DNA of 43,631 nt from Proteobacteria bacterium ST_bin16 (GTDB lineage Bacteria; Pseudomonadota; Gammaproteobacteria; Burkholderiales; Nitrosomonadaceae). The notes below the pieces were generated by a model. That model did not search any database and was not told the origin of the DNA. It worked only from the letters and a program-made list of their open reading frames with translations. Location: contig MSXT01000026.1 in the NCBI GenBank assembly GCA_002083595.1, positions 24,081-67,711 on the forward strand, in the 5' to 3' direction. A program made the position numbers and the translations under genes. Below are positions 9,559 to 17,772 of the stretch, in pieces (position 1 is the stretch's first letter; every line of letters begins with the position of its first letter).

Positions 9559-11649
9559 ATGACATTTATCCCAATGTATCCCAGACCATTTAGCCGTTAT
9601 TTATCCCGCATAAAAATTTTATTGCTGATTTCCAGCTTATTGGTCATTACCTGGATTGTAACCGGCTTATCTTGGCGGCTATACGAGCTTCGTGACAATG
9701 ATTCCAATCGTGGCGCTCCCATAAGCGGCATCGATAAATTTGGCAGCCAGTTTTCCCGGATCGTCTATCTTGATCAAGGCTGGTCTGCTGCGGATAGTCT
9801 GTGGTTCTATACTGCAACGCAAGGCTCCAATTTGTTACCGTACAGTTTCTTCCTGGTATTGGAGCAATCCGGTTCGTCCGCTTTGTTCCGCGCGGATGAA
9901 AACATGGATCGCTACGGCTATCTGCCGCAACGTCAAACCAGCAGCAATCCCGATGGTTTACCTGCTGGGATGGTGCGGGATGAATATCAAGGCAAAGCGT
10001 ACATGGGGTTTACTTGCGCAGCCTGTCACACGACCCAGATCAATTACCAAGATACTGGAATCCGCATTGACGGTGGCCCCGCATATTCGGATATGGAAAC
10101 ATTCATGATCGATCTGGCTGAAGCTTTGTATGCCACTCTGAAAAATCCGGAAAAATTGCAACGCTTTGTAGCGAATGTATTGCAACAAGGTCATTACAAT
10201 AATACGAACGATATCCAAGCTGATCTCAGGCAATATGCGCAGCGCATCAAAACCTACACCATCGTCAACAGCCCACGCGATACTCAACGCCCATTGACAC
10301 GATACGGCTATGCCCGGCTGGATGCATTCGGACGCATCTACAACCGTGTGCTTGAGCACCTCATGAGTGCGCAACAAATGCGTGAATTGCTTGCCGGATT
10401 ACTTTCCCCGGAAGAGCTGACGCAAGTTATGACAGACATCGAACCTGTTCTCAGCAGCAGTAATCGCGACCATATTGTCGAACGGACTCAGATACACCTG
10501 ACCGGTAAGCAAAGCATTCAATTGCGCAATAAAATCTATAATCCGGCCGATGCGCCGGTCAGTTATCCATTTCTGTGGGATGTACCGCAACATGATTATA
10601 TTCAATGGAATGGCCGGGTCGACAACAGCGGATTGGGACCGATGGCACGCAATGCCGGTCAATTAATCGGCGTATTCGGCACACTCGATTGGCAGGAAAA
10701 AGACGGCTTTACCTTATCTTCGGTATTAGGCGGGCAAGGATTCGGCTCCAAACATATCGATTTTCAGTCTTCCATTGATATCCGCAATTTGCGCCGGGTG
10801 GAGAATCACTTGCGCAAACTAAAGTCACCACAATGGCCGGAGCACATCCTGCCTAAAATCGATACCTCACGAATGACCCGAGGCGCCGAATTATTTTTGC
10901 ACTATTGTTCCGCTTGTCACCGTCAAATTGACCGCGCCACCCCCGATCGCCGCGTTGTCGCTCAGATGATTGACATGTCTTTGGTAGGAACCGATTCTAA
11001 AATGGCGGCAAACGCCATTGAGTTTACCGGCTATAGCGGTATCCTGCGCAATCAATATGTTAGTGTCGGAACGGGAAATATACTGCTGCAACAACAGGCA
11101 CCGGTGGTTGCACTGCTCACCGCCGCAACCCGCAATGTGGTGACAACCCCCGATAGAGATAAATGGTTTGCACGACGATGGATTGAGCGGTCATTTGATT
11201 TTGCCTACACTTTCTTTGACAACGAAGTACAGCCTTCTCTGAAAAACGGTCACTACACACCCGACACCACCGTTCGACCTTTTGCTTCGGCAATGGCGTA
11301 TAAAGCCCGGCCGCTGAATGGCATTTGGGCAACTGCCCCTTACTTGCACAACGGCTCGGTACCTACACTGTACGATCTGCTGCTACCGAAAAGAAAACCG
11401 GATGATCCGGTAGAGGGGGAATACCGCCCGGATGAGTTCATGGTTGGATCGCGCGAATTTGACGCGGACAAAGTAGGTTTCAAATCGGCCGGTTATGACG
11501 GTTTTCTGTTCCGCACCAGCATTTGGGGTAATCACAACAGCGGCCATGAATATGCCACCGGCCGCACACCGCTACCGGATGGAACACTACTGCCTGCGTT
11601 AAGTAAGGAGCAACGGCTGGATCTGCTGGAATATCTTAAGTCTTTGTAA
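9559..11649 (+). CDS. Membrane-anchored large di-heme cytochrome c (RoxA-like / peroxidase-like)
   Basis: A 696-residue protein with one N-terminal membrane segment (about 18-40) and two heme c attachment sites, CAACH at 153-157 and CSACH at 450-454. At nearly 700 residues it is twice the size of a standard bacterial cytochrome c peroxidase and fits the group annotated as di-heme cytochrome c peroxidase related to the rubber oxygenase RoxA. The C-terminal segment PLNGIWATAPYLHNGSVP is the typical peroxidase/MauG-like signature. It probably acts in the periplasm as an oxidase or oxygenase; the substrate is unknown. It is transcribed alone, divergent from the metal efflux operon. Assignment to RoxA rather than a generic peroxidase is moderate. 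Confidence 0.8.
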   Translation: MTFIPMYPRPFSRYLSRIKILLLISSLLVITWIVTGLSWRLYELRDNDSNRGAPISGIDKFGSQFSRIVYLDQGWSAADSLWFYTATQGSNLLPYSFFLVLEQSGSSALFRADENMDRYGYLPQRQTSSNPDGLPAGMVRDEYQGKAYMGFTCAACHTTQINYQDTGIRIDGGPAYSDMETFMIDLAEALYATLKNPEKLQRFVANVLQQGHYNNTNDIQADLRQYAQRIKTYTIVNSPRDTQRPLTRYGYARLDAFGRIYNRVLEHLMSAQQMRELLAGLLSPEELTQVMTDIEPVLSSSNRDHIVERTQIHLTGKQSIQLRNKIYNPADAPVSYPFLWDVPQHDYIQWNGRVDNSGLGPMARNAGQLIGVFGTLDWQEKDGFTLSSVLGGQGFGSKHIDFQSSIDIRNLRRVENHLRKLKSPQWPEHILPKIDTSRMTRGAELFLHYCSACHRQIDRATPDRRVVAQMIDMSLVGTDSKMAANAIEFTGYSGILRNQYVSVGTGNILLQQQAPVVALLTAATRNVVTTPDRDKWFARRWIERSFDFAYTFFDNEVQPSLKNGHYTPDTTVRPFASAMAYKARPLNGIWATAPYLHNGSVPTLYDLLLPKRKPDDPVEGEYRPDEFMVGSREFDADKVGFKSAGYDGFLFRTSIWGNHNSGHEYATGRTPLPDGTLLPALSKEQRLDLLEYLKSL

Positions 11650-11721
11650 GTAAAAAGGAAAAAATCTGTCTTAACTGCTTAGAATCCGGAATTAATCGGA
11701 ACCGATTTCCCTTCGATACCA

Positions 11722-12087
11722 TCACATTGCGAATGTCAGTTTCCGCGCAGGCACAACAATCTCCTGCACTACAATGGATTCCTGTGGATGGATTATTACT
11801 TCTTCTTCCGGTTCTATTCTTAAACGATTACTGGATGCAAATGCCATGATAAATTGATAAGTGGCCGGATCGATGTCTTGAAGTATCTTTTCCACTCGCA
11901 CGCCTATCTTGCCTTGGCATATGACCGGCTGGGCATAATTCGAATACACCCACCGCCCCCGGTTATCATAGCTGGCCAATGCGCCGCACAGCCGCTCCGC
12001 CCAATCACTGGGGCGAAATGGCCGCCCCTCGGAGGTAACACCTAAAATGAGAAAGGACTCAGATCCGGCTTGCATACACAAAACCAT
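11722..12087 (-). CDS. DUF3579 domain protein
   Basis: A 121-residue protein matching the DUF3579 family found mainly in betaproteobacteria. The family signature is seen in GRPFRPSDWAERLCGAL near 21-38 and in YQFIMAFASSNRLRIE near 77-93. There is no signal peptide or membrane segment. The true start could be the ATG four codons in (12075), because neither ATG has a clear ribosome site. The function of the family is not known. It is convergent with the di-heme gene. Confidence 0.8.
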   Translation of the reverse strand: MVLCMQAGSESFLILGVTSEGRPFRPSDWAERLCGALASYDNRGRWVYSNYAQPVICQGKIGVRVEKILQDIDPATYQFIMAFASSNRLRIEPEEEVIIHPQESIVVQEIVVPARKLTFAM

Positions 12088-12467
12088 GCCGAGAAGAAAA
12101 ATTAAGCGGATTTAAAAATGGAATAAATCGATGCCATAATGGTCTTTTGTGCTGGCATGCCAGCATGGCGTGAGAAAATCCTTTGCAAGCACGGCCTAAA
12201 TTCATCATGAGCACCCTCTTTCCTTTTTAATCCAGATGCTTATATCGGCATCACCGGAGAAAAATAGAGAGTACCAATAGCAGATGCTTAAAAATTGCGA
12301 TGGAATTAACCGGAGAAATTAGAATCTGATGACTTCACAACTGAAATAGCACACAATTCAATCTAGGTTTGATCTATCTCATTTATCGGGCTGAATCCAA
12401 TGAACATAATGACAGCGCATACAACCGCGGTTTTTACCCGAGCTCTATTATCCCGCCAGGAATCGAA
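12088..12467. other. Non-coding gap with a short palindrome
   Basis: This 380-bp stretch between DUF3579 and the peptidase gene shows no convincing ORF. It contains a 16-bp perfect palindrome, TGCTGGCATGCCAGCA, at 12150-12165, which could be a regulator site or a stem. Two copies of CCGGAGAAA occur near 12257 and 12311. Nothing else is recognisable. Confidence 0.4.
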
Positions 12468-13559
12468 GTGTTAGCACGCGTTCCACGTACCTTGTTACTT
12501 GCCACGATCATGAGTCTGGTCATCTGGCTCAGCGCCTGCACTAATCTTCCTTATTATGCGCAGGCCATCGACGGACATTTCGGCGTCATACACCGTTCGC
12601 AGCCGATCAGCAAAGTGATTGCAAACCCGGATATTGATCCGAAGCTGAAACATTCACTCACCAAGGTGGTGCAGTTGCGTGAGTTCGCCAGCCGCGAATT
12701 AAAGTTGCCGGATAATCTGAGCTATACCAGTTATGCCGATTTAGAGCGTCCTTTCGTGGTATGGAATGTTTTTGCAGCTCCCGAGCTCTCCGCCAAGCTG
12801 AAAGAATGGTGCTTTGTTCAGGTTGGTTGCGTTAACTATCGTGGATTTTTCTCGCAAGAGAGCGCCGAGCGTTACGCGGAAGAACTCCGCAAGGAAGGCT
12901 ATGACGTGCATGTTGGCGGAATCCGTGCTTATTCCACATTAGGCTGGTTCAGCGATCCGGTCTTGAACACTTTTATCGGTTACTCGGAGATGGATCTGGC
13001 GCGTTTGATTTTTCACGAACTGGCGCATCAGGTTATGTATGTATCCGGCGACACCGTTTTCAATGAATCCTTTGCCACTGCGGTGGAACATGAAGGCATC
13101 AGGCGCTGGTTTGAACGCAGCGGTACTGCTACGGAACAAATTGCTTTAGCCGCGCGGCAGGAAAAAGAAACCATCTTTACCGGTTTGGTACTCAAACATC
13201 GTAAACGCTTGCAAGCACTCTTTCAGTCGGACTTGAGTGACACTGAAAAACGGACACGCAAGGCGCATATCTTCGACGAATTACGCGCCGAGTTCTTGCA
13301 CTTGAAAACCGAAAAAAACGATCTCAGCAGTTACGACCGGTGGTTTTCACAATCGTTAAATAATGCCTTGCTGGCAACGGTTTCGATTTATACGCAATTG
13401 CTACCGGCATTCCAGGGAATTCTGAAACAGCATGACCAGGATATGGAACGATTCTTCGATACGGTTACAAAACTGAGCAAGCTGCCGAAACATGAGCGGA
13501 ATTTGATACTGCAAAAAGCTGCCGAAGGCAGTCAGTCATGGAAAACCGCTGAACAATAA
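12468..13559 (+). CDS. Putative lipoprotein aminopeptidase (DUF2265 family)
   Basis: Zinc metallopeptidase of the family annotated as putative aminopeptidase. A GTG start at 12468, preceded by AGGA at 12458-12461 with six-base spacing, gives 363 residues opening with a clean lipoprotein signal (LLLATIMSLVIWLSAC). The in-frame upstream ATG at 12369 would add 33 residues ahead of that signal. The zinc site is HELAHQ followed about 20 residues later by NESFATAVE, a gluzincin-like pattern in which the Glu is the likely third ligand. Between signal and active site lies a domain with Trp/Tyr motifs characteristic of the family (WCFVQVGCVNYRGFF). It probably faces the periplasm. Substrate unknown. 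Confidence 0.85.
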   Translation: MLARVPRTLLLATIMSLVIWLSACTNLPYYAQAIDGHFGVIHRSQPISKVIANPDIDPKLKHSLTKVVQLREFASRELKLPDNLSYTSYADLERPFVVWNVFAAPELSAKLKEWCFVQVGCVNYRGFFSQESAERYAEELRKEGYDVHVGGIRAYSTLGWFSDPVLNTFIGYSEMDLARLIFHELAHQVMYVSGDTVFNESFATAVEHEGIRRWFERSGTATEQIALAARQEKETIFTGLVLKHRKRLQALFQSDLSDTEKRTRKAHIFDELRAEFLHLKTEKNDLSSYDRWFSQSLNNALLATVSIYTQLLPAFQGILKQHDQDMERFFDTVTKLSKLPKHERNLILQKAAEGSQSWKTAEQ

Positions 13560-13596
13560 TCTTTACACTCCATTCCACCCTCCTTATTCGCACACT

Positions 13597-14949
13597 ATGC
13601 CACCCGCAGACCAACAAACCGGAACCCGGCCCGAACCCGTATCTTTCATGGAAGCATTCGTGTATTGGCTGAAACTGGGTTTTATCAGTTTTGGCGGACC
13701 GGCTGGACAGATCAGCATGATGCACCAGGAATTGGTCGAGAGACGGCGCTGGATTTCCGAGCAACGTTTCTTGCATGCGCTGAATTACACCATGGTGCTG
13801 CCCGGCCCGGAAGCCCAGCAACTAGCGACCTACATCGGTTGGCTGATGCACGGCACCTGGGGCGGTATTATGGCCGGCGCATTGTTTGTACTGCCGTCGC
13901 TTTTGATTCTAATCATTCTGACGTGGACCTACTTGGTTTATAGTGAAATACCGGCTGTCGCGGGTATTTTGTATGGCATCAAACCCGCAGTCACGGCGAT
14001 TGTTCTTTTCGCAGCTTACCGGATCGGTTCGAGAGCGTTGAAAAACAATCTGCTACGTGCCATTTCAGTCGCGGCATTCATCGCCATCTTTGCACTCAAT
14101 ATTCCTTTTCCCTATATCGTCTTGATAGCGGGCTTGACCGGATACATCGGATCGCACTATGCACCGGACAAATTCAGAGCAGGCGGACATCACGAAAAAT
14201 CAAAAAATACATACGGCCCGGCTTTGATTGATGATGACACCCCTGTTCCGGAACATGCCCTATTCCAGTGGAGCCAGTTCATACTGCTTATTGTAATCGG
14301 ACTGTTCATTTGGGGTGGCGTCATGGCACTGCTCGCCATGCAATACGGCTGGGATGGCACACTGACACAAATGGGCTGGTTTTTCACCAAAGCAGCGCTC
14401 ATGACATTTGGCGGCGCTTACGCGGTGCTACCTTATGTTTATCAGGGTGGTGTCGAGCATTACGCGTGGTTGAATCCGGCACAAATGATCGACGGATTGG
14501 CGTTGGGTGAAACGACACCCGGCCCGTTGATCATGATCGTCGCGTTCGTTGGTTTTGTCGGCGGCTGGACTAAAGCGCTGTTCGGACCCGATTTGTTGAT
14601 GTTAGCGGGAATTTACGGTGCCGCTGTTGCGACGTTATTCACATTCTTACCGTCTTTTCTTTTTATTCTTTTGGGCGGCCCAGCGGTGGAAGCAACCCGT
14701 CACGATCTCAAATTTACCGCACCGTTGACTGGCATTACAGCTGCGGTTGTCGGGGTTATTGTCAACTTAGCAATATTCTTCGCTTACCATGTCCTGTGGC
14801 CGCAAGGATTTAATGCCGGATTTGAATGGTTCTCCGCTTTGATTGGAGTCTGCGCATTTGTCGCTTTATTCAACTATAAAGCCGGAATTGTTACGGTGAT
14901 CTGCACATGCGCCACTGTGGGGTTAGGATATACTTTGCTGCTGAATTGA
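13597..14949 (+). CDS. chrA: Chromate transporter ChrA
   Basis: Long-form CHR-family chromate/sulfate-type transporter of 450 residues with about eleven hydrophobic segments in two homologous halves. The first half carries FISFGGPAGQISMMH near 24-38 and LPGPEAQQLATYIGW; the second carries MTFGGAYAVLPYV and LGETTPGPLIMIVAFVGF. These FGG and PGP motifs are the family hallmarks. It would expel chromate from the cytoplasm. It lies 37 bp after the peptidase gene with no obvious ribosome site, and no chrB regulator is adjacent. Confidence 0.93.
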   Translation: MPPADQQTGTRPEPVSFMEAFVYWLKLGFISFGGPAGQISMMHQELVERRRWISEQRFLHALNYTMVLPGPEAQQLATYIGWLMHGTWGGIMAGALFVLPSLLILIILTWTYLVYSEIPAVAGILYGIKPAVTAIVLFAAYRIGSRALKNNLLRAISVAAFIAIFALNIPFPYIVLIAGLTGYIGSHYAPDKFRAGGHHEKSKNTYGPALIDDDTPVPEHALFQWSQFILLIVIGLFIWGGVMALLAMQYGWDGTLTQMGWFFTKAALMTFGGAYAVLPYVYQGGVEHYAWLNPAQMIDGLALGETTPGPLIMIVAFVGFVGGWTKALFGPDLLMLAGIYGAAVATLFTFLPSFLFILLGGPAVEATRHDLKFTAPLTGITAAVVGVIVNLAIFFAYHVLWPQGFNAGFEWFSALIGVCAFVALFNYKAGIVTVICTCATVGLGYTLLLN

Positions 14950-14954
14950 AACCC

Positions 14955-14981
14955 GCGCGTTTGAATTAACCGCCAACGCGC
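14955..14981. terminator. Weak hairpin between convergent genes
   Basis: A 7-bp stem (GCGCGTT / AACGCGC) with a 13-base loop sits between the stops of chrA and the convergent response-regulator gene. No proper T-run follows, so termination is plausible but unproven. Confidence 0.35.
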
Positions 14982-14985
14982 TACT

Positions 14986-16098
14986 TTAATTGCTTGCGGC
15001 AGTAAGCCGGGAAGTTATTTGTTGCTGGATTGAGTCCTCGGTCAAATCTTTGTATTGCTCCCGTATCGCGATAATTTTATCGATATTCTCAATAAATAAT
15101 TGCACTAATTGAGGATCAAAATGCGTTCCCGCTTTACTCTCGATATATTCGATTGCTTTCCGCATCGGCCACGCTTCTTTGTACGGCCTTTGTGACGTGA
15201 GCGCATCAAATACATCGCTGATCGCTGTAATGCGGCCTTCAATAGGAATCGACGCTGCTTTCAGTTGTTTGGGATAACCGCTCCCATCCCAATGCTCATG
15301 ATGCGACAGTGCAATACTCGCTGCCAATTGCACCATCAAGGATTCGTGACTGGCCAACAAATCGGCACCCATTTGCGCATGATTACGCATTCTCTCCCAT
15401 TCCATATCGGTAAGCTTCCCTTGTTTCAGCAAAATATGGTCAGGGATACCGATTTTGCCTATATCGTGCAAAGGCGCGGCTTTTTCAATCAGGTAACAAA
15501 TATGCGCGGGCAGACCCAATGCTTCCGAGAGAATACGCGCATATTTACCCACGCGTATGACATGCTTTCCGGTATCGTTATCACGCATTTCGCTGACTCT
15601 GGCCATGATATTGATTAATGTATCCGTGGCTTTATCCAGCTCTGAAGTGCGCTCTTTTACTTTTTTCTCCAGTTCTTTTGCAATATCTTGCTTTGCTAAA
15701 TAAGCGGCCCTTACCCGTAGCAAATTCTTTACGCGCAAAATTACTTCCGTTTGGTCGAACGGTTTATTCACAAAATCCTGCGCACCCAGCAACAGTGCTT
15801 TATTCCGGGTCTCGTTACCCTGTTTTCCAGTTAGTACCAGAATGGGCACGAGTTGCTCGCTGACCGGCGACGCATTGATCTGCCGCATGACCTCGAATCC
15901 ATCTATTTTTGGCATTTCAATGTCAAGCAATAGCAAATCGTAATTATTTTCCTGCATGGCAGGCAAAACCCGCGTGGGATCCGTCAGACTCGTATGATGA
16001 TAGTACCCTTCCGATTCCAATAACTTACTCAATATCAAAATATTAGTAACGGAATCATCACAAATCAGAATTTTTAAATGTGCTGTATCGATGCCCAT
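14986..16098 (-). CDS. Response regulator with HD-GYP phosphodiesterase output
   Basis: Two-component response regulator predicted to degrade c-di-GMP. The N-terminal receiver (about 9-125) has the acidic pair Asp14-Asp15, phospho-acceptor Asp59 in LLLLDIEMP, and Lys112. A coiled-coil linker (AKELEKKVKERTSELDKA) joins a C-terminal HD-GYP domain with the metal-binding His211-Asp212 in HDIGKIGIPD and the GYP signature at 274-276. I place the start at 16098 (MGIDTAHLKIL), 370 residues; the longer ORF adds 27 residues with no receiver homology. No sensor kinase is adjacent. Together with the GGDEF protein near the left end the window holds both synthesis and breakdown enzymes for c-di-GMP. Confidence 0.92.
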   Translation of the reverse strand: MGIDTAHLKILICDDSVTNILILSKLLESEGYYHHTSLTDPTRVLPAMQENNYDLLLLDIEMPKIDGFEVMRQINASPVSEQLVPILVLTGKQGNETRNKALLLGAQDFVNKPFDQTEVILRVKNLLRVRAAYLAKQDIAKELEKKVKERTSELDKATDTLINIMARVSEMRDNDTGKHVIRVGKYARILSEALGLPAHICYLIEKAAPLHDIGKIGIPDHILLKQGKLTDMEWERMRNHAQMGADLLASHESLMVQLAASIALSHHEHWDGSGYPKQLKAASIPIEGRITAISDVFDALTSQRPYKEAWPMRKAIEYIESKAGTHFDPQLVQLFIENIDKIIAIREQYKDLTEDSIQQQITSRLTAASN

Positions 16099-16321
16099 AA
16101 TGCTTTGTTTCTTTATAGTTGTAATACCGCTTGGTAACGGCAAAAATGACAGATTATTGAGTGGTAATGGCCCGTTCATTCCGGGTGTGACTGACGCACT
16201 CCTGAACCGCTATATCAGCTTATGAGCAATAAAATTAGCTTGTCACGCAATAAGAATTCGCCAGCTGATATGATTCCGTACCCAATAAAATTCCCGATAT
16301 TCTGATTACGAAGGAATCACC

Positions 16322-17599
16322 ATGAGCGAACCCATCATTCATTGCCCCAATTGCGCAACGGAAATCAAATTGACCGAATCTCTGGCCGCTCCGCTGATCC
16401 AAGCAACGCGGCAAGAATATGAATCGAAATTGGCGCAAAAGGAGGCAGATGTTTCCAAACGCGAAGCCACACTCAAAGCCCAGCAGAAATCACTGGAAGA
16501 CGCGCAGAAAAACATTGATGAGCAAGTTGCCAGCAAGTTGAAGGCGGAACGCGCGCTGATCGCCGCCGATGAAGCCAGAAAAGCAAGATTGGCAATAGCA
16601 ACCGACTTGGATGCGAAATCAAAAGAACTGGCCGAATTGCAGGAAATTCTCCAGCAACGCAACAACAAACTGGAAGAAGCGCAGAAAGCGCAGGCCGATT
16701 TGATCCGGAAACAGCGTGAATTGGACGATGCCAAACGCGAATTGGATTTAACCGTCGAAAAACGCGTGCAGGAATCGATCACCCTGGTTCGTCAAAAAGC
16801 CAGACAAGAAGCCGAAGATGGCCTCCGGCTCAAAGTCAGTGAAAAAGAAGAACAGATTGCATCAATGCAGCGGCAGATTGAGGAATTGAAGCGCAGAGCC
16901 GATCAGGGTTCGCAGCAACTCCAGGGCGAAGTTCTGGAGCTCGAACTGGAAACCACGCTGCGGCTCAAATTTCCGTTGGATAGTATTGAGCCTGTTGCAA
17001 AAGGCGAATTCGGCGGCGATGTGCTGCAAAGAGTCATGGGACCATCGGGGCAATGGTGCGGTGCGATTTTGTGGGAATCCAAAAGAACCAAGAATTGGAG
17101 TGATGGCTGGCTGGCAAAACTTCGCGGCGATCAACGCATCGCAAAAGCGGAAATCGCGGTGCTGGTATCCAGCACATTACCGAAAGACATTGAAACATTC
17201 GGTCAGATCGATGGCGTTTGGATTACTGAACCTCGTCTGGCGCTGCCACTTGTCATCGCCCTGCGTCAATCCCTGATCGAAATCGCCAACACACGGCAAA
17301 CTCAGGAAGGACAGGAGACCAAAATGGAATTGGTCTATCAATATTTGACCGGACCACGATTCAAACATCGCATCGAAGCCATTGTTGAGAAATTCTCCGA
17401 CATGCAGGCTGATCTCGACAGAGAACGCAAAGCCATGACGCGGCTATGGGCCAAGCGGGAAATGCAAATTCAGGGCGTGATTGAATCCACCGTAGGTATG
17501 TATGGCGATCTGCAGGGCATTGCAGGGCGCGCGCTACCCGCCATTGAGGGATTGGAGTTACCGATGTTGGATTTGCAAGACCCTGGAAACGAACCTTAA
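16322..17599 (+). CDS. DUF2130 coiled-coil protein
   Basis: A 425-residue cytoplasmic protein of the DUF2130 family. The N-terminus has a CPNCATEIKL motif, a short zinc-ribbon-like CxxC. Residues about 30-205 form an almost continuous coiled coil rich in Lys/Glu/Gln/Ala. The C-terminal globular domain (about 206-420) carries GEVLELELETTLRLKFP and the family-typical CGAILWESKRTKNWSDGWLAKL segment, which resembles a nuclease-like core. AAGGA sits seven bases before the ATG. Function is unknown. Confidence 0.88.
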   Translation: MSEPIIHCPNCATEIKLTESLAAPLIQATRQEYESKLAQKEADVSKREATLKAQQKSLEDAQKNIDEQVASKLKAERALIAADEARKARLAIATDLDAKSKELAELQEILQQRNNKLEEAQKAQADLIRKQRELDDAKRELDLTVEKRVQESITLVRQKARQEAEDGLRLKVSEKEEQIASMQRQIEELKRRADQGSQQLQGEVLELELETTLRLKFPLDSIEPVAKGEFGGDVLQRVMGPSGQWCGAILWESKRTKNWSDGWLAKLRGDQRIAKAEIAVLVSSTLPKDIETFGQIDGVWITEPRLALPLVIALRQSLIEIANTRQTQEGQETKMELVYQYLTGPRFKHRIEAIVEKFSDMQADLDRERKAMTRLWAKREMQIQGVIESTVGMYGDLQGIAGRALPAIEGLELPMLDLQDPGNEP

Positions 17600-17713
17600 C
17601 CAGCCCCTTTATGTTCATTGCAAAAACCTCCTCATCGCCCACACTACAATGGTTTCAAGAAATTTCATGCAACCAGCCGGAATTAGCCAAGTAAGAAAAT
17701 TTACTCGAGTACC

Positions 17714-17740
17714 TAAAGAAATTTAACCAGCCTTCGTTAA
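17714..17740 (+). promoter_or_regulatory. Sigma-28 (FliA)-like promoter of flagellin
   Basis: TAAA at 17714-17717, exactly 15 bases, then TTCGTTAA at 17733-17740. The sigma-28 consensus is TAAA-N15-GCCGATAA, so the -35 core and spacing are exact and the -10 matches 5 of 8. It lies about 33 bp before the flagellin ATG, where a late flagellar promoter is expected. Confidence 0.55.
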
Positions 17741-17772
17741 AAAAGCGTACTTGTAACGCTATATGATAAAAA

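Noticed and set aside
16212..16271. Nine-base inverted repeat ATATCAGCT / AGCTGATAT before the DUF2130 gene
   Set aside because: Arms are 42 bases apart, too far for a simple operator and with no other support; probably chance.
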